A model generated the notes under the pieces. It was not told where the DNA came from. It saw only the letters and a program-made list of their open reading frames with translations, and searched no databases. Below, piece by piece: positions 25,686 through 33,688 of a DNA stretch of 64,000 nt. Positions within the stretch are counted from its first letter, which is position 1. Every line of letters starts with the position of its first letter. Source of the DNA: Phototrophicus methaneseepsis (GTDB lineage: Bacteria; Chloroflexota; Anaerolineae; Aggregatilineales; Phototrophicaceae). A program made the translations under genes and the position numbers. Where the stretch lies: NCBI RefSeq assembly GCF_015500095.1, contig NZ_CP062983.1, forward strand, positions 5,518,001 to 5,582,000, in the 5' to 3' direction.

Positions 25686-26486
25686 ATGCAACGCCTGATG
25701 GATAATCATGCCACACAACTGACATGCCCAAACTGCCAGACGACGATCCCGGCGGAAAATATTAATATTCAGAAGACGCTAGCGCTGTGCCCGAATTGTG
25801 GCGTCGTCTTTAACTTTGGCGAGGCCAACCAGCCCACAACCACCCCAAAAATCAAGCGGCGTAAGGCGAAAAAGCCGGAGTCTATCACGGTCACAGAGTC
25901 GTCGGGCCAGCTGGATATCGCCTATGCCTCCCTGGGTACGCGCAGCAACAAAATCGGCCTTGGCTTCCTGATGCTCACCGTCTTCCTGGTCTGGCTGATA
26001 TTATCCGTCCTGATGATATCTGAGGCGGAATATATGCCTGCGCTCATCTTTAGCCTGATCTTTGGCGCGGCGGAAATTGTGACCTGGCTGCTGTTCCTGA
26101 ATCGGACGCATATCATCCTTGATGAAACCGATCTCAAAAGCGTGACGCGCCCACTGAGCAGTGGCAACATCAGCCTGAACCGCGATGATATTGTAGATGT
26201 GACTTATGAGCCAACAACGTCGATGTTTGAATCCGCAACGACATCGTCTACCTTCAGCGTGATGGCGGTGCGCTATGATGGTCAAAAGCGCCTGCTACAA
26301 AGTGGCCTACAAGAAGAATATGCAGCTTACATCAGCCAGGAGCTGGCTCGCCATATCCGCGAAGACCGCACAGAAACGGCTATCAACAACCTGGACGCTG
26401 ACCGTGCTGAGTATGACGCGGGCGAGTTCATTGATTTAGATGATTATGACGAAGCATCGCAACACTCAAGCCAGAGCAATCGTTAA
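25686..26486 (+). CDS. Zinc-ribbon membrane protein, function unknown
   Basis: 266 residues. An N-terminal zinc ribbon (CPNC and CPNC, about 14-40) is followed by a basic linker (KIKRRKAKKPE) and two transmembrane helices (about 85-105 and 115-140). A soluble beta-rich region follows (THIILDETDLKSVTRPLSSGNISL), resembling the bPH_2 type, and then an acidic low-complexity tail. ATG at 25686 is used; ATG at 25698 is possible. It may be a membrane-tethered sensor or scaffold, which is inference from architecture. Confidence 0.7.
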   Translation: MQRLMDNHATQLTCPNCQTTIPAENINIQKTLALCPNCGVVFNFGEANQPTTTPKIKRRKAKKPESITVTESSGQLDIAYASLGTRSNKIGLGFLMLTVFLVWLILSVLMISEAEYMPALIFSLIFGAAEIVTWLLFLNRTHIILDETDLKSVTRPLSSGNISLNRDDIVDVTYEPTTSMFESATTSSTFSVMAVRYDGQKRLLQSGLQEEYAAYISQELARHIREDRTETAINNLDADRAEYDAGEFIDLDDYDEASQHSSQSNR

Positions 26487-26558
26487 ACGATGCCGCCTCA
26501 AAAGGCTGGTTGAATCAGATTGTTAGGGGTTACATAGCTGGTTCTTATCTAGAGGTCG

Positions 26559-26564
26559 TATAAA
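26559..26564 (+). promoter_or_regulatory. -10 box before the tRNA-like RNA
   Basis: TATAAA (continuing TATAAATAC) lies 18 bases before the first base of the tRNA-like structure, a distance that suits transcription followed by 5' processing. The -35 region is weak. Confidence 0.4.
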
Positions 26565-26582
26565 TACATGCTTACATCCCAT

Positions 26583-26661
26583 GGGGGCGCGATTGGTGTC
26601 GCCAATGGGTAAATCCTGCAAGGGAACTCATTGGGAGAAGGTTCGATTCCTTCCGCCTCCA
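26583..26661 (+). ncRNA. tRNA-like RNA, compact tmRNA-like fold
   Basis: A 79-base sequence that folds like a tRNA end but not a normal tRNA. GGGGGCG (26583-26589) pairs with CGCCTCC (26654-26660) as a 7-base acceptor stem with one G-U. GAAGG (26637-26641), the 7-base loop TTCGATT and CCTTC (26649-26653) form a perfect T arm, and A26661 is the discriminator; CCA is not encoded. No 5-7-5 anticodon arm can be drawn. Instead CCAATGGGT (26602-26610) pairs with ACTCATTGG (26626-26634) in a 9-base stem closing a 15-base loop. The D-arm region ATTGGTGTCGCC resembles the A-Y-U-G-G-U-U-U-C-G-A-C block of tmRNA. There is no room for an mRNA-like reading frame. It may be a reduced tmRNA, a remnant, or another tRNA-mimic RNA. 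Confidence 0.55.
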
Positions 26662-26690
26662 AAGTGAACATATAGCAAGTATGTTACGAA

Positions 26691-26716
26691 AAAGGGCACG
26701 CCATGGCATGCCCTTT
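26691..26716 (-). terminator. Terminator of the FtsX-type permease gene
   Basis: AAAGGGCA and TGCCCTTT arms around a 10-base loop, with TTTTT following on the minus strand, just past the stop at 26747. On the plus strand it could also end the tRNA-like transcript. Confidence 0.8.
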
Positions 26717-26746
26717 GTGCTTAGATCCGGTTATATGTTGGTTCGG

Positions 26747-29530
26747 TTATTCATAGCGCAGCACATTCATAACGCGCTCGCGGATAGCGACATTGGCGCT
26801 GAGGAACGTCGAGACCACGCCGATGAGCACGGCTGCCAGGACAAGCCCCACAGCAATCAGGCGTGAATCCGCCGGCACCGGGATGGGCGTGCCGCTGAGG
26901 CTCGTAAACAGAGCGACGAACAGAGAGCTCAGGCCAATGCCCAGCAACGCGCTCAACAGTCCGACAATGCCCGTCTCCAGCAGCATCACCACCAATACGC
27001 GCCTGCGCTGCAAGCCAATCGCTTTTAAGATGCCTATCTGACGGCGACGTTCCAGCGTTGCCAGAGCGACAGTATTTGCCATAATCACCGCTGCCGCACC
27101 CAGCGAGAGCAAACCAACAACCGTTGGCAAAGCCGCAAACTGGTCAATCAGGCGGGAGAGCAAACTATCAATAAAGCGAATATCGACAACGAAGGTCGGC
27201 GGGATGCGGATAGCGCTCAGGTTGACCATGGCTTCATTCACATGCTCATCTTCAATATCGAAGGTATACACACGGAAAGACACCTCTGATTGAATGACGT
27301 CCGGTGCCACCATGACCGTGCTGCCCATCATGCTGCTAGAACTCGCACTGAGGCCAATCACTTCAAAGTTATAGTCACGGCCTCCGACGCTGTACGTCAC
27401 CGTTGAGCCAACCTGAATCCCCAGGAGTTGAGCAGTCTCCGCTGGCCCCACCATCACAGCACGGCCTGCATCTTCCGGCGTCAGATTGCGCCCAGCGACG
27501 ATGTGATTGAAATTATCGTAGACGGCCTGTGTATCCGTTTTCCATACGCTGAAGCTATTCCAGGCAAAATACGCTTGTACGGCAGGGTCCAGAAAGTTCA
27601 GTTCCCCATCCACCATCAGATCGCCATCACCGTCTCGCGCAAAATTCGGCAGGTTCATATCAGCGGGGCGGCCATCAATCGCAACCAGACCCGCACTATA
27701 CATACTGAGTACACTTCTCGAGCGCACCCCAGAGACTCCGTTCAAAGCCGTTGTCAAAGCAAGCTGGCCGACACTGCTAAGCGACCCCGGCGCAAACGGG
27801 AAGGCCATGACGTTACCGCCAAGCTGGCTGCTTAGCTGTAAGTTGAGCATCTCACGCGCACCCTGCCCGACGAAGGTGATACTGCTCAGCGCGAACATCC
27901 CCGCACTGAGCGCCAGTAAAGTGGTGGCAGTTCGCAGGCGATTGGTGCTGAGATTCCGCAGCGCCAAACGTAATTCCGTAATGCCGAAGCTGGGGAGTTT
28001 GCCAACAAGCCACACCACAACCCACAGCACCATCACCAGGAAGCCCAGGAAGGCCAACGTCAGTGTGACGCCAATAATGCCGATGATATATGGTGCAAGG
28101 GGGTTAAATTCAGCGCCGTATTCATTGGGCAGCAAGATGGAAGGCCGGATAATCTGGCCGACAATCAAGCCCAACATGACGGTCACCAGGAGCATCAAGC
28201 CGAGCGTCTGTAAGAGGCCCAGGCGGGGGACGTGCGCTTCATTAGGCCGCAAGATAATCCCAGGGCGGACCTGCAACGCCGTGAGGATCGGCGCGAGGCC
28301 GAAAATAGCCGAGACAACAATCCCCAGGGCCAACCCATACGCCAGCGCCTCTGGATAAATACGCCAGGGGATGCCCTGCTGCAAAAAGGCTTCGCCATAT
28401 TGATTGACGATGCCACCCAACAGCACGCCAATAATACATCCCAGTACGCTGCCGATGACGCCCAACGTCAATCCTTCTGTCAGGAACATCATAGCGACCT
28501 GCCGCCCTTTCAGGCCAAAGGTCTTGAGCGCTGCAATCTCATTTGTGCGACGTCGTACCATCACGATCATGGTATTCATAATGCCCACGCCGCCGATCAG
28601 CAGCGCACCGAGGCCCATGACCACGATAAAATCGGCCAGAATTTGGCTAATGACTGTGTAGCCTTCCAGCATATCGAACGTATCCTGGGCACGCGTCCAT
28701 TGACCATCATAGGTCAGTTCGCGCAGCGTCTCGACGTATGCATTGATGATTTCCTGCGTGAGGGGCACATCATCGGGGAAGTCAATAGCAATAGCATTGG
28801 GCCGCAGGTTCGGGTTGAGCGTCGCTCGCACATCGTCAATTTCAAGATACATGAAGCCGAAGAAGGCAGACAAAATCTGGGTGGGGCCTGCTTCTTCAGC
28901 GGTATCGACAATACCGCGTACGATAAATTCTTCTTCCGTGCCTGTGATGCGGATACGATCCCCAACGGCGATATGTTGCTGTTGGGCCATATTCTCGCTG
29001 ATGACAGCATCAAGGCCATCTGTATAAAGATCGCCCAGAGGCACACCCGGCGGGTCAATGGCTGTAATTTGATAATTAGAAGGGTAATTACCCGGCGTGA
29101 TATAGGTCGTATTGATGAACGAGAGGTTCCCAAAGCTGGACGATATGCCGCCGACTTCTTCTTCGCCGGTTGCATTGATCTTTGAAACCTGCACGCTGCT
29201 GCCGCGTACATAAACGCTGACGTTCGCGCCTAAAGTGCCTGCCCATTCGCGCACATTATTGATCTGCGCATCTGTGAAGGACACATTCTGGCTATCATCA
29301 AAGGCCCCCAACAGGCCATCGCCCGTATCGCCCTTCCAGATGCGGATATCGCCTTTATTTTCGTAGGCGACATTTTCAATCAGCGAATCACCGATTGCCA
29401 GCCCCAGGCCGCGCAGGGCGACAATCGTCGCGACGCCAGCAGCGATCGAGAAAATCGCCAGTGTGGACCAGCGACCACCCCGGCGTATATTGACAAATGC
29501 GTAGCGCAAATAAAAAGCGAGTCGTCTCAT
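26747..29530 (-). CDS. ABC transporter permease, duplicated FtsX/MacB type
   Basis: 927 residues. An N-terminal transmembrane helix (about 22-42) leads to a large extracytoplasmic MacB-core-like domain (about 45-280). A first FtsX domain (about 290-410, VVMGLGALLIGGVGIMNTM, RRRTNEIAALKTFGLKGRQV) follows, then two further helices (about 440-515), a second N-anchor (ELRLALRNLSTNRLRTATTLLAL), a second extracytoplasmic domain, and a final FtsX domain with RRRQIGILKAIGLQRRRVLVV. This 10-helix duplicated layout is that of large LolCE/MacB-like permeases. The ATPase partner is not adjacent. Likely role: lipoprotein, lipid or peptide extrusion. ATG has GAGG upstream. Confidence 0.9.
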   Translation of the reverse strand: MRRLAFYLRYAFVNIRRGGRWSTLAIFSIAAGVATIVALRGLGLAIGDSLIENVAYENKGDIRIWKGDTGDGLLGAFDDSQNVSFTDAQINNVREWAGTLGANVSVYVRGSSVQVSKINATGEEEVGGISSSFGNLSFINTTYITPGNYPSNYQITAIDPPGVPLGDLYTDGLDAVISENMAQQQHIAVGDRIRITGTEEEFIVRGIVDTAEEAGPTQILSAFFGFMYLEIDDVRATLNPNLRPNAIAIDFPDDVPLTQEIINAYVETLRELTYDGQWTRAQDTFDMLEGYTVISQILADFIVVMGLGALLIGGVGIMNTMIVMVRRRTNEIAALKTFGLKGRQVAMMFLTEGLTLGVIGSVLGCIIGVLLGGIVNQYGEAFLQQGIPWRIYPEALAYGLALGIVVSAIFGLAPILTALQVRPGIILRPNEAHVPRLGLLQTLGLMLLVTVMLGLIVGQIIRPSILLPNEYGAEFNPLAPYIIGIIGVTLTLAFLGFLVMVLWVVVWLVGKLPSFGITELRLALRNLSTNRLRTATTLLALSAGMFALSSITFVGQGAREMLNLQLSSQLGGNVMAFPFAPGSLSSVGQLALTTALNGVSGVRSRSVLSMYSAGLVAIDGRPADMNLPNFARDGDGDLMVDGELNFLDPAVQAYFAWNSFSVWKTDTQAVYDNFNHIVAGRNLTPEDAGRAVMVGPAETAQLLGIQVGSTVTYSVGGRDYNFEVIGLSASSSSMMGSTVMVAPDVIQSEVSFRVYTFDIEDEHVNEAMVNLSAIRIPPTFVVDIRFIDSLLSRLIDQFAALPTVVGLLSLGAAAVIMANTVALATLERRRQIGILKAIGLQRRRVLVVMLLETGIVGLLSALLGIGLSSLFVALFTSLSGTPIPVPADSRLIAVGLVLAAVLIGVVSTFLSANVAIRERVMNVLRYE

Positions 29531-29669
29531 GTTGCCTCATGGATTGGTGAGTGGACGAATTGAATGCATATCAACGTTCATGCATGACAGTCAGATGATA
29601 TTGAATACACGTCTCTTGCCTATACGCAGCTAACGGGCAACCCGTCGCACACAAGATCATGCACAAGCG

Positions 29670-30224
29670 TTAAGAGATGTGCTGTGCGCGGCGCAAAGAG
29701 CGGCTCACACGCGCCATCAGGGTATCATAGTCCGTATGGGTACGGCTCGTCAGGGCGATGACAGGGCGACCACCTGCCCCGGCGAATAAGCCCGTCAAGC
29801 GGTAGGGCCAGGGCAGCGCCGGGATGATGAGCATCTGCCCACGTGGTGCCTGATACTTTTTACGACCATCTACAACGAACTTTCGCAATGTCTCGTGATT
29901 TTCCGTTGGCAGGAGCGGGTAATCTCTCACTTCTGCAACAGATTCCCAGGGGATGAAGCGCTCGCGCAGCAGGAAAGGGCGCACTGTCAGGCCAGCATCA
30001 TCTGCACTGACCGGGGGCGATGCATTGAGCATATGCAGCAGCGGCAGCAGTAAGAGGCCAAGCAGCGGCACACCCAGGAATAACAGCGGTCCTTCTAAAG
30101 CAACCGCGATAAAGACCAGCAGCGGCATCGCCACAATCAGCAAGACAGCGCCAACCAGGCCCAGGGCCTGCTGAGCGCGATATTGGAAAAGATTAGGGGG
30201 ATTGTGATGCGTTAATTTACCCAT
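29670..30224 (-). CDS. PH-domain-like membrane protein
   Basis: 184 residues from ATG at 30224. Two transmembrane helices (LVGAVLLIVAMPLLVFIAVAL and LLFLGVPLLGLLLLPLLHML) are followed by a beta-rich domain with DAGLTVRPFLLRERFIPWESV, the usual opening of a bPH_2-type domain after a membrane hairpin. A start 61 codons upstream (30407) would read through divergent promoter DNA and is rejected. TATAAT on the minus strand (30232-30237) ends 7 bases before ATG and no Shine-Dalgarno is present, so the mRNA is probably leaderless. Confidence 0.7.
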   Translation of the reverse strand: MGKLTHHNPPNLFQYRAQQALGLVGAVLLIVAMPLLVFIAVALEGPLLFLGVPLLGLLLLPLLHMLNASPPVSADDAGLTVRPFLLRERFIPWESVAEVRDYPLLPTENHETLRKFVVDGRKKYQAPRGQMLIIPALPWPYRLTGLFAGAGGRPVIALTSRTHTDYDTLMARVSRSLRRAQHIS

Positions 30225-30231
30225 AGGGGCG

Positions 30232-30237
30232 ATTATA
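30232..30237 (-). promoter_or_regulatory. -10 box of a probably leaderless gene
   Basis: TATAAT on the minus strand followed by 7 bases and then the ATG of the PH-like membrane protein. Confidence 0.55.
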
Positions 30238-30363
30238 GTCTCTAGAGATGCAATCGCATACGGTCGGATCAGCATGCAAGATGAGTTATTTTGAAGAAGG
30301 CGAACCGCCTCCGGCAGTGCCCACCGCCTACCCCACGCTGTCATATGGGAGATTGTACCTCTG

Positions 30364-30391
30364 TTGACACCCCTAGGCGGCATGATATAAT
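30364..30391 (+). promoter_or_regulatory. Consensus sigma-70-type promoter
   Basis: TTGACA at 30364-30369 and TATAAT at 30386-30391 with a 16-base spacer and an upstream TGA extension. It is the strongest promoter match in the window, 38 bases before the LysM surface protein. Confidence 0.85.
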
Positions 30392-30428
30392 CGCGCCCGC
30401 ATACCACCGTGATTGGAGAACCCGCGTC

Positions 30429-32180
30429 ATGGCGCGATACAAGCTGATTTTTGCCTTTTTTGTGCTTCTTTTGCCCGTTTTTGGCACTGTTCAGGCACAG
30501 GATAACTTACTGGAAAACCCCGGTTTTGAGCGGGGTGGCGAGTACCGTCAAGTTAGTTCTTCTGTAGAAGACGGCACGATCTTCAATGCTGCACCTGGCT
30601 GGAATGGCTGGGTTGCGCTGACCCCCAAGACCGAAGATTGGATGAATGAACCGCCGAATGCGTACCCGCACAGCGGCAGTTACAAGCGCTCCGGTAATTA
30701 CGCGCAGGATATTTCTCGTGGATGGGGTACCTTTACCGCATCCATCTTCCAGACTGTGCCCGCTGTCGCAGAAGGCACCACATTGCGCTTTAGCGTCTGG
30801 GTTTACCAGGAAAATGTCGCTGAAAGCAACGCGCGTACACGCGTCGGCATTGGCGTGAACACAGGCAGCCCGGTAACGGGCGACATCACGTGGTCTGGCT
30901 GGAACCGGTCTGTTAAATCCTGGCAGGAGCTCACTGTCGAGGCGACAGTGCCCGCTGGCGCTGTGACCGTCTTCATCTACAGTACACAGACCTCGCCCAA
31001 TAACCCCAACGCAGTCTACTTTGATGATGCCCAACTGATCGTCGTGGGCGAAGGCGAGCCGAATGTTGGTGATGGCAGCAGTGGCGGCGAAGGTGGCGAG
31101 AATGCCACACCACGCCCCCCCACAGCGACACCGCAAATTTACGCGCCTTTCGTCAACCCGCAGCAGGGTGATGAAGCAGGCCGTGTCGTCCATACGGTAC
31201 AATCTGGCGACACATTGGCCGCGATTGCCGTCGCGTATGGCGTGCCGATGAGCGAAATCCGTGAATTAAATAACCTCAATGGCAGCGTTTTGCAGATCGG
31301 CCAGGAATTGCTCATCCGCGAAGGTGGCCCGACAGCGACTGTCGAGCCAACAGAGAGCACAGAGAGCGCTGAAGCCACAGAACCCATTGAGCCAACGCCA
31401 AACCAGACGCTCATCGCGCAAATCCCCACCGTCACCCAGGATGTGTCGTCAGAAGTGGTCATGGACCCGACGTCAACCCCGTTGGAAATTGACGCTGAAG
31501 CAGCTGCAACTGAAGAGGCGACTGAAGAAAGTACGGAAGACGCCACAGAAGAGGCGACCGAAGAAAGCGCTGAGGATGCCACAGAAGAAACAACCGAGGA
31601 GCCAACAGAGCCGCCGACGATCACACCGATCCCGGCGACAGCGACAGAAGCACCACCTGCTCCGGTTGAATCCGGCTCTTCTGGCAACCCGGTAACGCTG
31701 GATGCGGCTGTTTGTGTGCTGATGTACGAAGATGCCGACCAGAACCGCATTCAGGGCCCTTCGGAAAGCTTGCTGGCGGGTGGGCAAATCGTGCTGAACG
31801 ATCAGGCAGGCAGCCAGGTCGATAGCTACACAACCACAGGTGCAGATGAGCCGCACTGCTTCAATGAATTAGAATCTGGCACTTATACGGCTGTCGTCAG
31901 TGCGCCGGAGGGCTATGGCCTGACCACACCGCAATCGCTGGTCGTCAATGTGCAGCCTGGGGCGCGCTTCCAGATTAGTTTTGGCGCGGCAGAAGGCGTC
32001 ACGACAGCGGCAGTCCCAACACCTGACGATAGCACAACGGATACAGGCACCGTCGAAACCACGCCAGAGACAAATACAGCGCCAGACCTGACGAGTGTCG
32101 CGGGCCTCCTGGTATTGGGCTTAGCTGGTGTCGTGCTGGTGGGTGGTGCTGTGGTCGCATTTGTGGCTCGCCGCTTGTAA
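30429..32180 (+). CDS. LysM-domain surface protein with SdrB-like domain and C-terminal anchor
   Basis: 583 residues from ATG at 30429 (GGAG upstream); a longer frame from 30291 would run through the promoter and is rejected. Order: signal peptide (1-23, ending TVQAQ); a jelly-roll, carbohydrate-binding-like region (about 25-205, NLLENPGFERGG, YFDDAQLIV); a low-complexity linker; a LysM domain (about 253-297, HTVQSGDTLAAIAVAYGV); a Glu/Thr-rich repeat stalk (about 357-396); an SdrB-like domain (about 421-500, CVLMYEDADQNRIQ); and a C-terminal transmembrane helix with a short basic tail. It probably binds glycan outside the cell. The next gene shares the SdrB-like module. Confidence 0.85.
   Translation: MARYKLIFAFFVLLLPVFGTVQAQDNLLENPGFERGGEYRQVSSSVEDGTIFNAAPGWNGWVALTPKTEDWMNEPPNAYPHSGSYKRSGNYAQDISRGWGTFTASIFQTVPAVAEGTTLRFSVWVYQENVAESNARTRVGIGVNTGSPVTGDITWSGWNRSVKSWQELTVEATVPAGAVTVFIYSTQTSPNNPNAVYFDDAQLIVVGEGEPNVGDGSSGGEGGENATPRPPTATPQIYAPFVNPQQGDEAGRVVHTVQSGDTLAAIAVAYGVPMSEIRELNNLNGSVLQIGQELLIREGGPTATVEPTESTESAEATEPIEPTPNQTLIAQIPTVTQDVSSEVVMDPTSTPLEIDAEAAATEEATEESTEDATEEATEESAEDATEETTEEPTEPPTITPIPATATEAPPAPVESGSSGNPVTLDAAVCVLMYEDADQNRIQGPSESLLAGGQIVLNDQAGSQVDSYTTTGADEPHCFNELESGTYTAVVSAPEGYGLTTPQSLVVNVQPGARFQISFGAAEGVTTAAVPTPDDSTTDTGTVETTPETNTAPDLTSVAGLLVLGLAGVVLVGGAVVAFVARRL
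31497..31614 (+). repeat. Glu/Thr-rich coding repeat (stalk)
   Basis: Imperfect repeats encoding variants of ATEE-STED, such as EATEESTEDATEEA. It is low-complexity DNA that could expand or contract. Confidence 0.75.
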
Positions 32181-32238
32181 TGCATCACGATTCGTGCATC
32201 ATTATGTGCACCGTTACTCAACACGCAGGAGAATCCTG

Positions 32239-33084
32239 ATGAATCGAACGATCCGGAAAATGATACAGCTTGGCTTGTTGGTCCTGCTGTTGGCGATGAG
32301 CACCACTGCCCTGGCCCAGGAAGGCGACGGACAGCTTTGTGTGCGCGCCTTTGAAGATCGCAACCGTAACGGCATCAAAGAAGCTGGTGAGCCTTTCCTG
32401 GTAGATGGCATCAGCGCCAATCTGCTCAACGAAGATGGCATCATCATTAACACAGCCCTGCTGTCACAATCCCAGCGCAAGAGCGAAGGCCTGGTTTGCT
32501 TCCAACGGCTGACGCCCGGCGTTTACACGGTGCAGGTCATCAGCGCAGATTATGTACCTACTTCTGCAGAGCAGGTTACGCTCACGATTGGCGAGAGCAG
32601 CATCCCAGAAGTCTTTGAGTATGGCGCGGAGCTGCTGGTTGTGGATGCCCCAACAACGACCACCGCTGAAGGGCCTCGTTCCCTGGACCAAGCACTGACC
32701 CCAGCGCTCTTGCAGCGTGTTCTGGTAGCGTCTATTGCGTCAGCCGTGGTCATGGGCTTCTTCATCGTCATCGGCGTGCTGGTATGGTTCCTGGTGCTCA
32801 GGCCACGCCGCCAACCTCGCCCGGTCACAGGCGCGTATGCTCCGGTACCCGGCACTGGCACTTACCAGCCCGTCCCCGGCACAGACAATTATCCGCCAGC
32901 ATCGCCGCCTTCTAGCGGACGCTTCCGCCCGGTCACACCGCCGACAGGCACCATGACCGTCGTGCCAGATGTGGAAACGAGTTCAACCACATATGACCCG
33001 GATAATGACGTCGATGTGGATGATTTACTGGATGATTCGCAGTTCGATGATGATGATGTCGAGCGCTATCAGCCACCCACATAA
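32239..33084 (+). CDS. Surface protein with SdrB-like domain, one membrane helix and acidic tail
   Basis: 281 residues from ATG at 32239 (GGAG upstream). It has a signal peptide (1-26, ending TTALAQ). An SdrB-like domain (about 30-125) opens with CVRAFEDRNRNGIKEAGEPF and ends in VITA-like strands (PGVYTVQVISADYVPT). A transmembrane helix lies at about 161-187, and a cytoplasmic tail first rich in Pro (VPGTGTYQPVPGTDNYPP) ends in a run of Asp. It starts 58 bases after the LysM protein, on the same strand, and shares its SdrB module, so the two likely form one operon and act together at the cell surface. A terminator follows. Confidence 0.8.
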   Translation: MNRTIRKMIQLGLLVLLLAMSTTALAQEGDGQLCVRAFEDRNRNGIKEAGEPFLVDGISANLLNEDGIIINTALLSQSQRKSEGLVCFQRLTPGVYTVQVISADYVPTSAEQVTLTIGESSIPEVFEYGAELLVVDAPTTTTAEGPRSLDQALTPALLQRVLVASIASAVVMGFFIVIGVLVWFLVLRPRRQPRPVTGAYAPVPGTGTYQPVPGTDNYPPASPPSSGRFRPVTPPTGTMTVVPDVETSSTTYDPDNDVDVDDLLDDSQFDDDDVERYQPPT

Positions 33085-33103
33085 CGACCTCATACACAGA
33101 TGC

Positions 33104-33130
33104 AAAAAGGCACCGTAAGGTGCCTTTTTT
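33104..33130 (+). terminator. Rho-independent terminator of the surface-protein operon
   Basis: AAAAAGGCACC and GGTGCCTTTTTT arms around GTAA. Confidence 0.92.
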
Positions 33131-33212
33131 GTTGTTTGCATGTTGGTGTTAAAAATCAGCGTATGGCATCAAGAGCTGTTTAAGAGCACGACCAGCGCCG
33201 GATGCGGCGAGC

Positions 33213-33218
33213 TATAAT
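33213..33218 (+). promoter_or_regulatory. -10 box upstream of the GDPD-like gene
   Basis: TATAAT followed by CGCG, about 35 bases before the start codon. Confidence 0.45.
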
Positions 33219-33250
33219 CGCGGCATTCAAAATACCCTGTGAGGCTCATT

Positions 33251-33667
33251 GTGGCGCTGCCCTTCATTGAACACCACATGGCAAATATTGATAACGGGGC
33301 AGATCACTTGCCCAATTCCTTAGAAGCTCTCCAGGCCAGCCTGGCCGCCAACGCCGCCATTATCGAAATTGATGTGCAGGTACTCAAGGCAGACGATTAT
33401 GTTTTGCTGTATGATGCCACACTGGACCGAGAAACCAACGCCAGCGGGCGCGTCGCAGCCTGCACCGTGGCGGATATCCAATCTATCAAGCGCAAGCACA
33501 GCGATTTACCCCCTGCTGATGGCAAACAACTGGCGACGTATACGATAGACATCGGCAGAGAGGGCACAGAAGCGAACCTGCTCCATGTGCTGGATGCCGA
33601 TAGCATCACCACCAATACACCGCTGGCGTTAGCTGCCTACCTGGGCCAAGCAGGCAGCATATCCTGA
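33251..33667 (+). CDS. Shortened glycerophosphodiester phosphodiesterase-like protein
   Basis: 138 residues from GTG at 33251, which has GAGG six bases before it; GTG at 33239 is in frame. The first part aligns with GDPD enzymes (PNSLEALQASLAANAAIIEIDVQV, then LLYDATLDRETNASGRV), but the H-R-G opening is HHM and the second catalytic His (H-D) is Tyr. The last part (ATYTIDIGREGTEANLLHV, ADSITTNTPLALAAYL) matches the final strand and helix of the family. About 100 residues of the barrel between them are absent. The frame is intact, so this may be a degenerate but expressed remnant or a pseudogene. Confidence 0.6.
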   Translation: MALPFIEHHMANIDNGADHLPNSLEALQASLAANAAIIEIDVQVLKADDYVLLYDATLDRETNASGRVAACTVADIQSIKRKHSDLPPADGKQLATYTIDIGREGTEANLLHVLDADSITTNTPLALAAYLGQAGSIS

Positions 33668-33688
33668 GTGAACGACCTGGAATCAGAC

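Noticed and set aside
26583-26661. Ordinary tRNA gene
   Set aside because: Acceptor stem and T arm fit, but no 5-base anticodon stem with a 7-base loop exists in the middle part, so a canonical tRNA was not called.
28232-29185. 317-codon open frame opposite the FtsX-type permease
   Set aside because: It is a shadow of the permease gene on the other strand; no family motif and no ribosome site.
32128-32238. Upstream extension of the second surface protein
   Set aside because: It would overlap the end of the LysM gene and hide a clear signal peptide; the ATG at 32239 has a good ribosome site.
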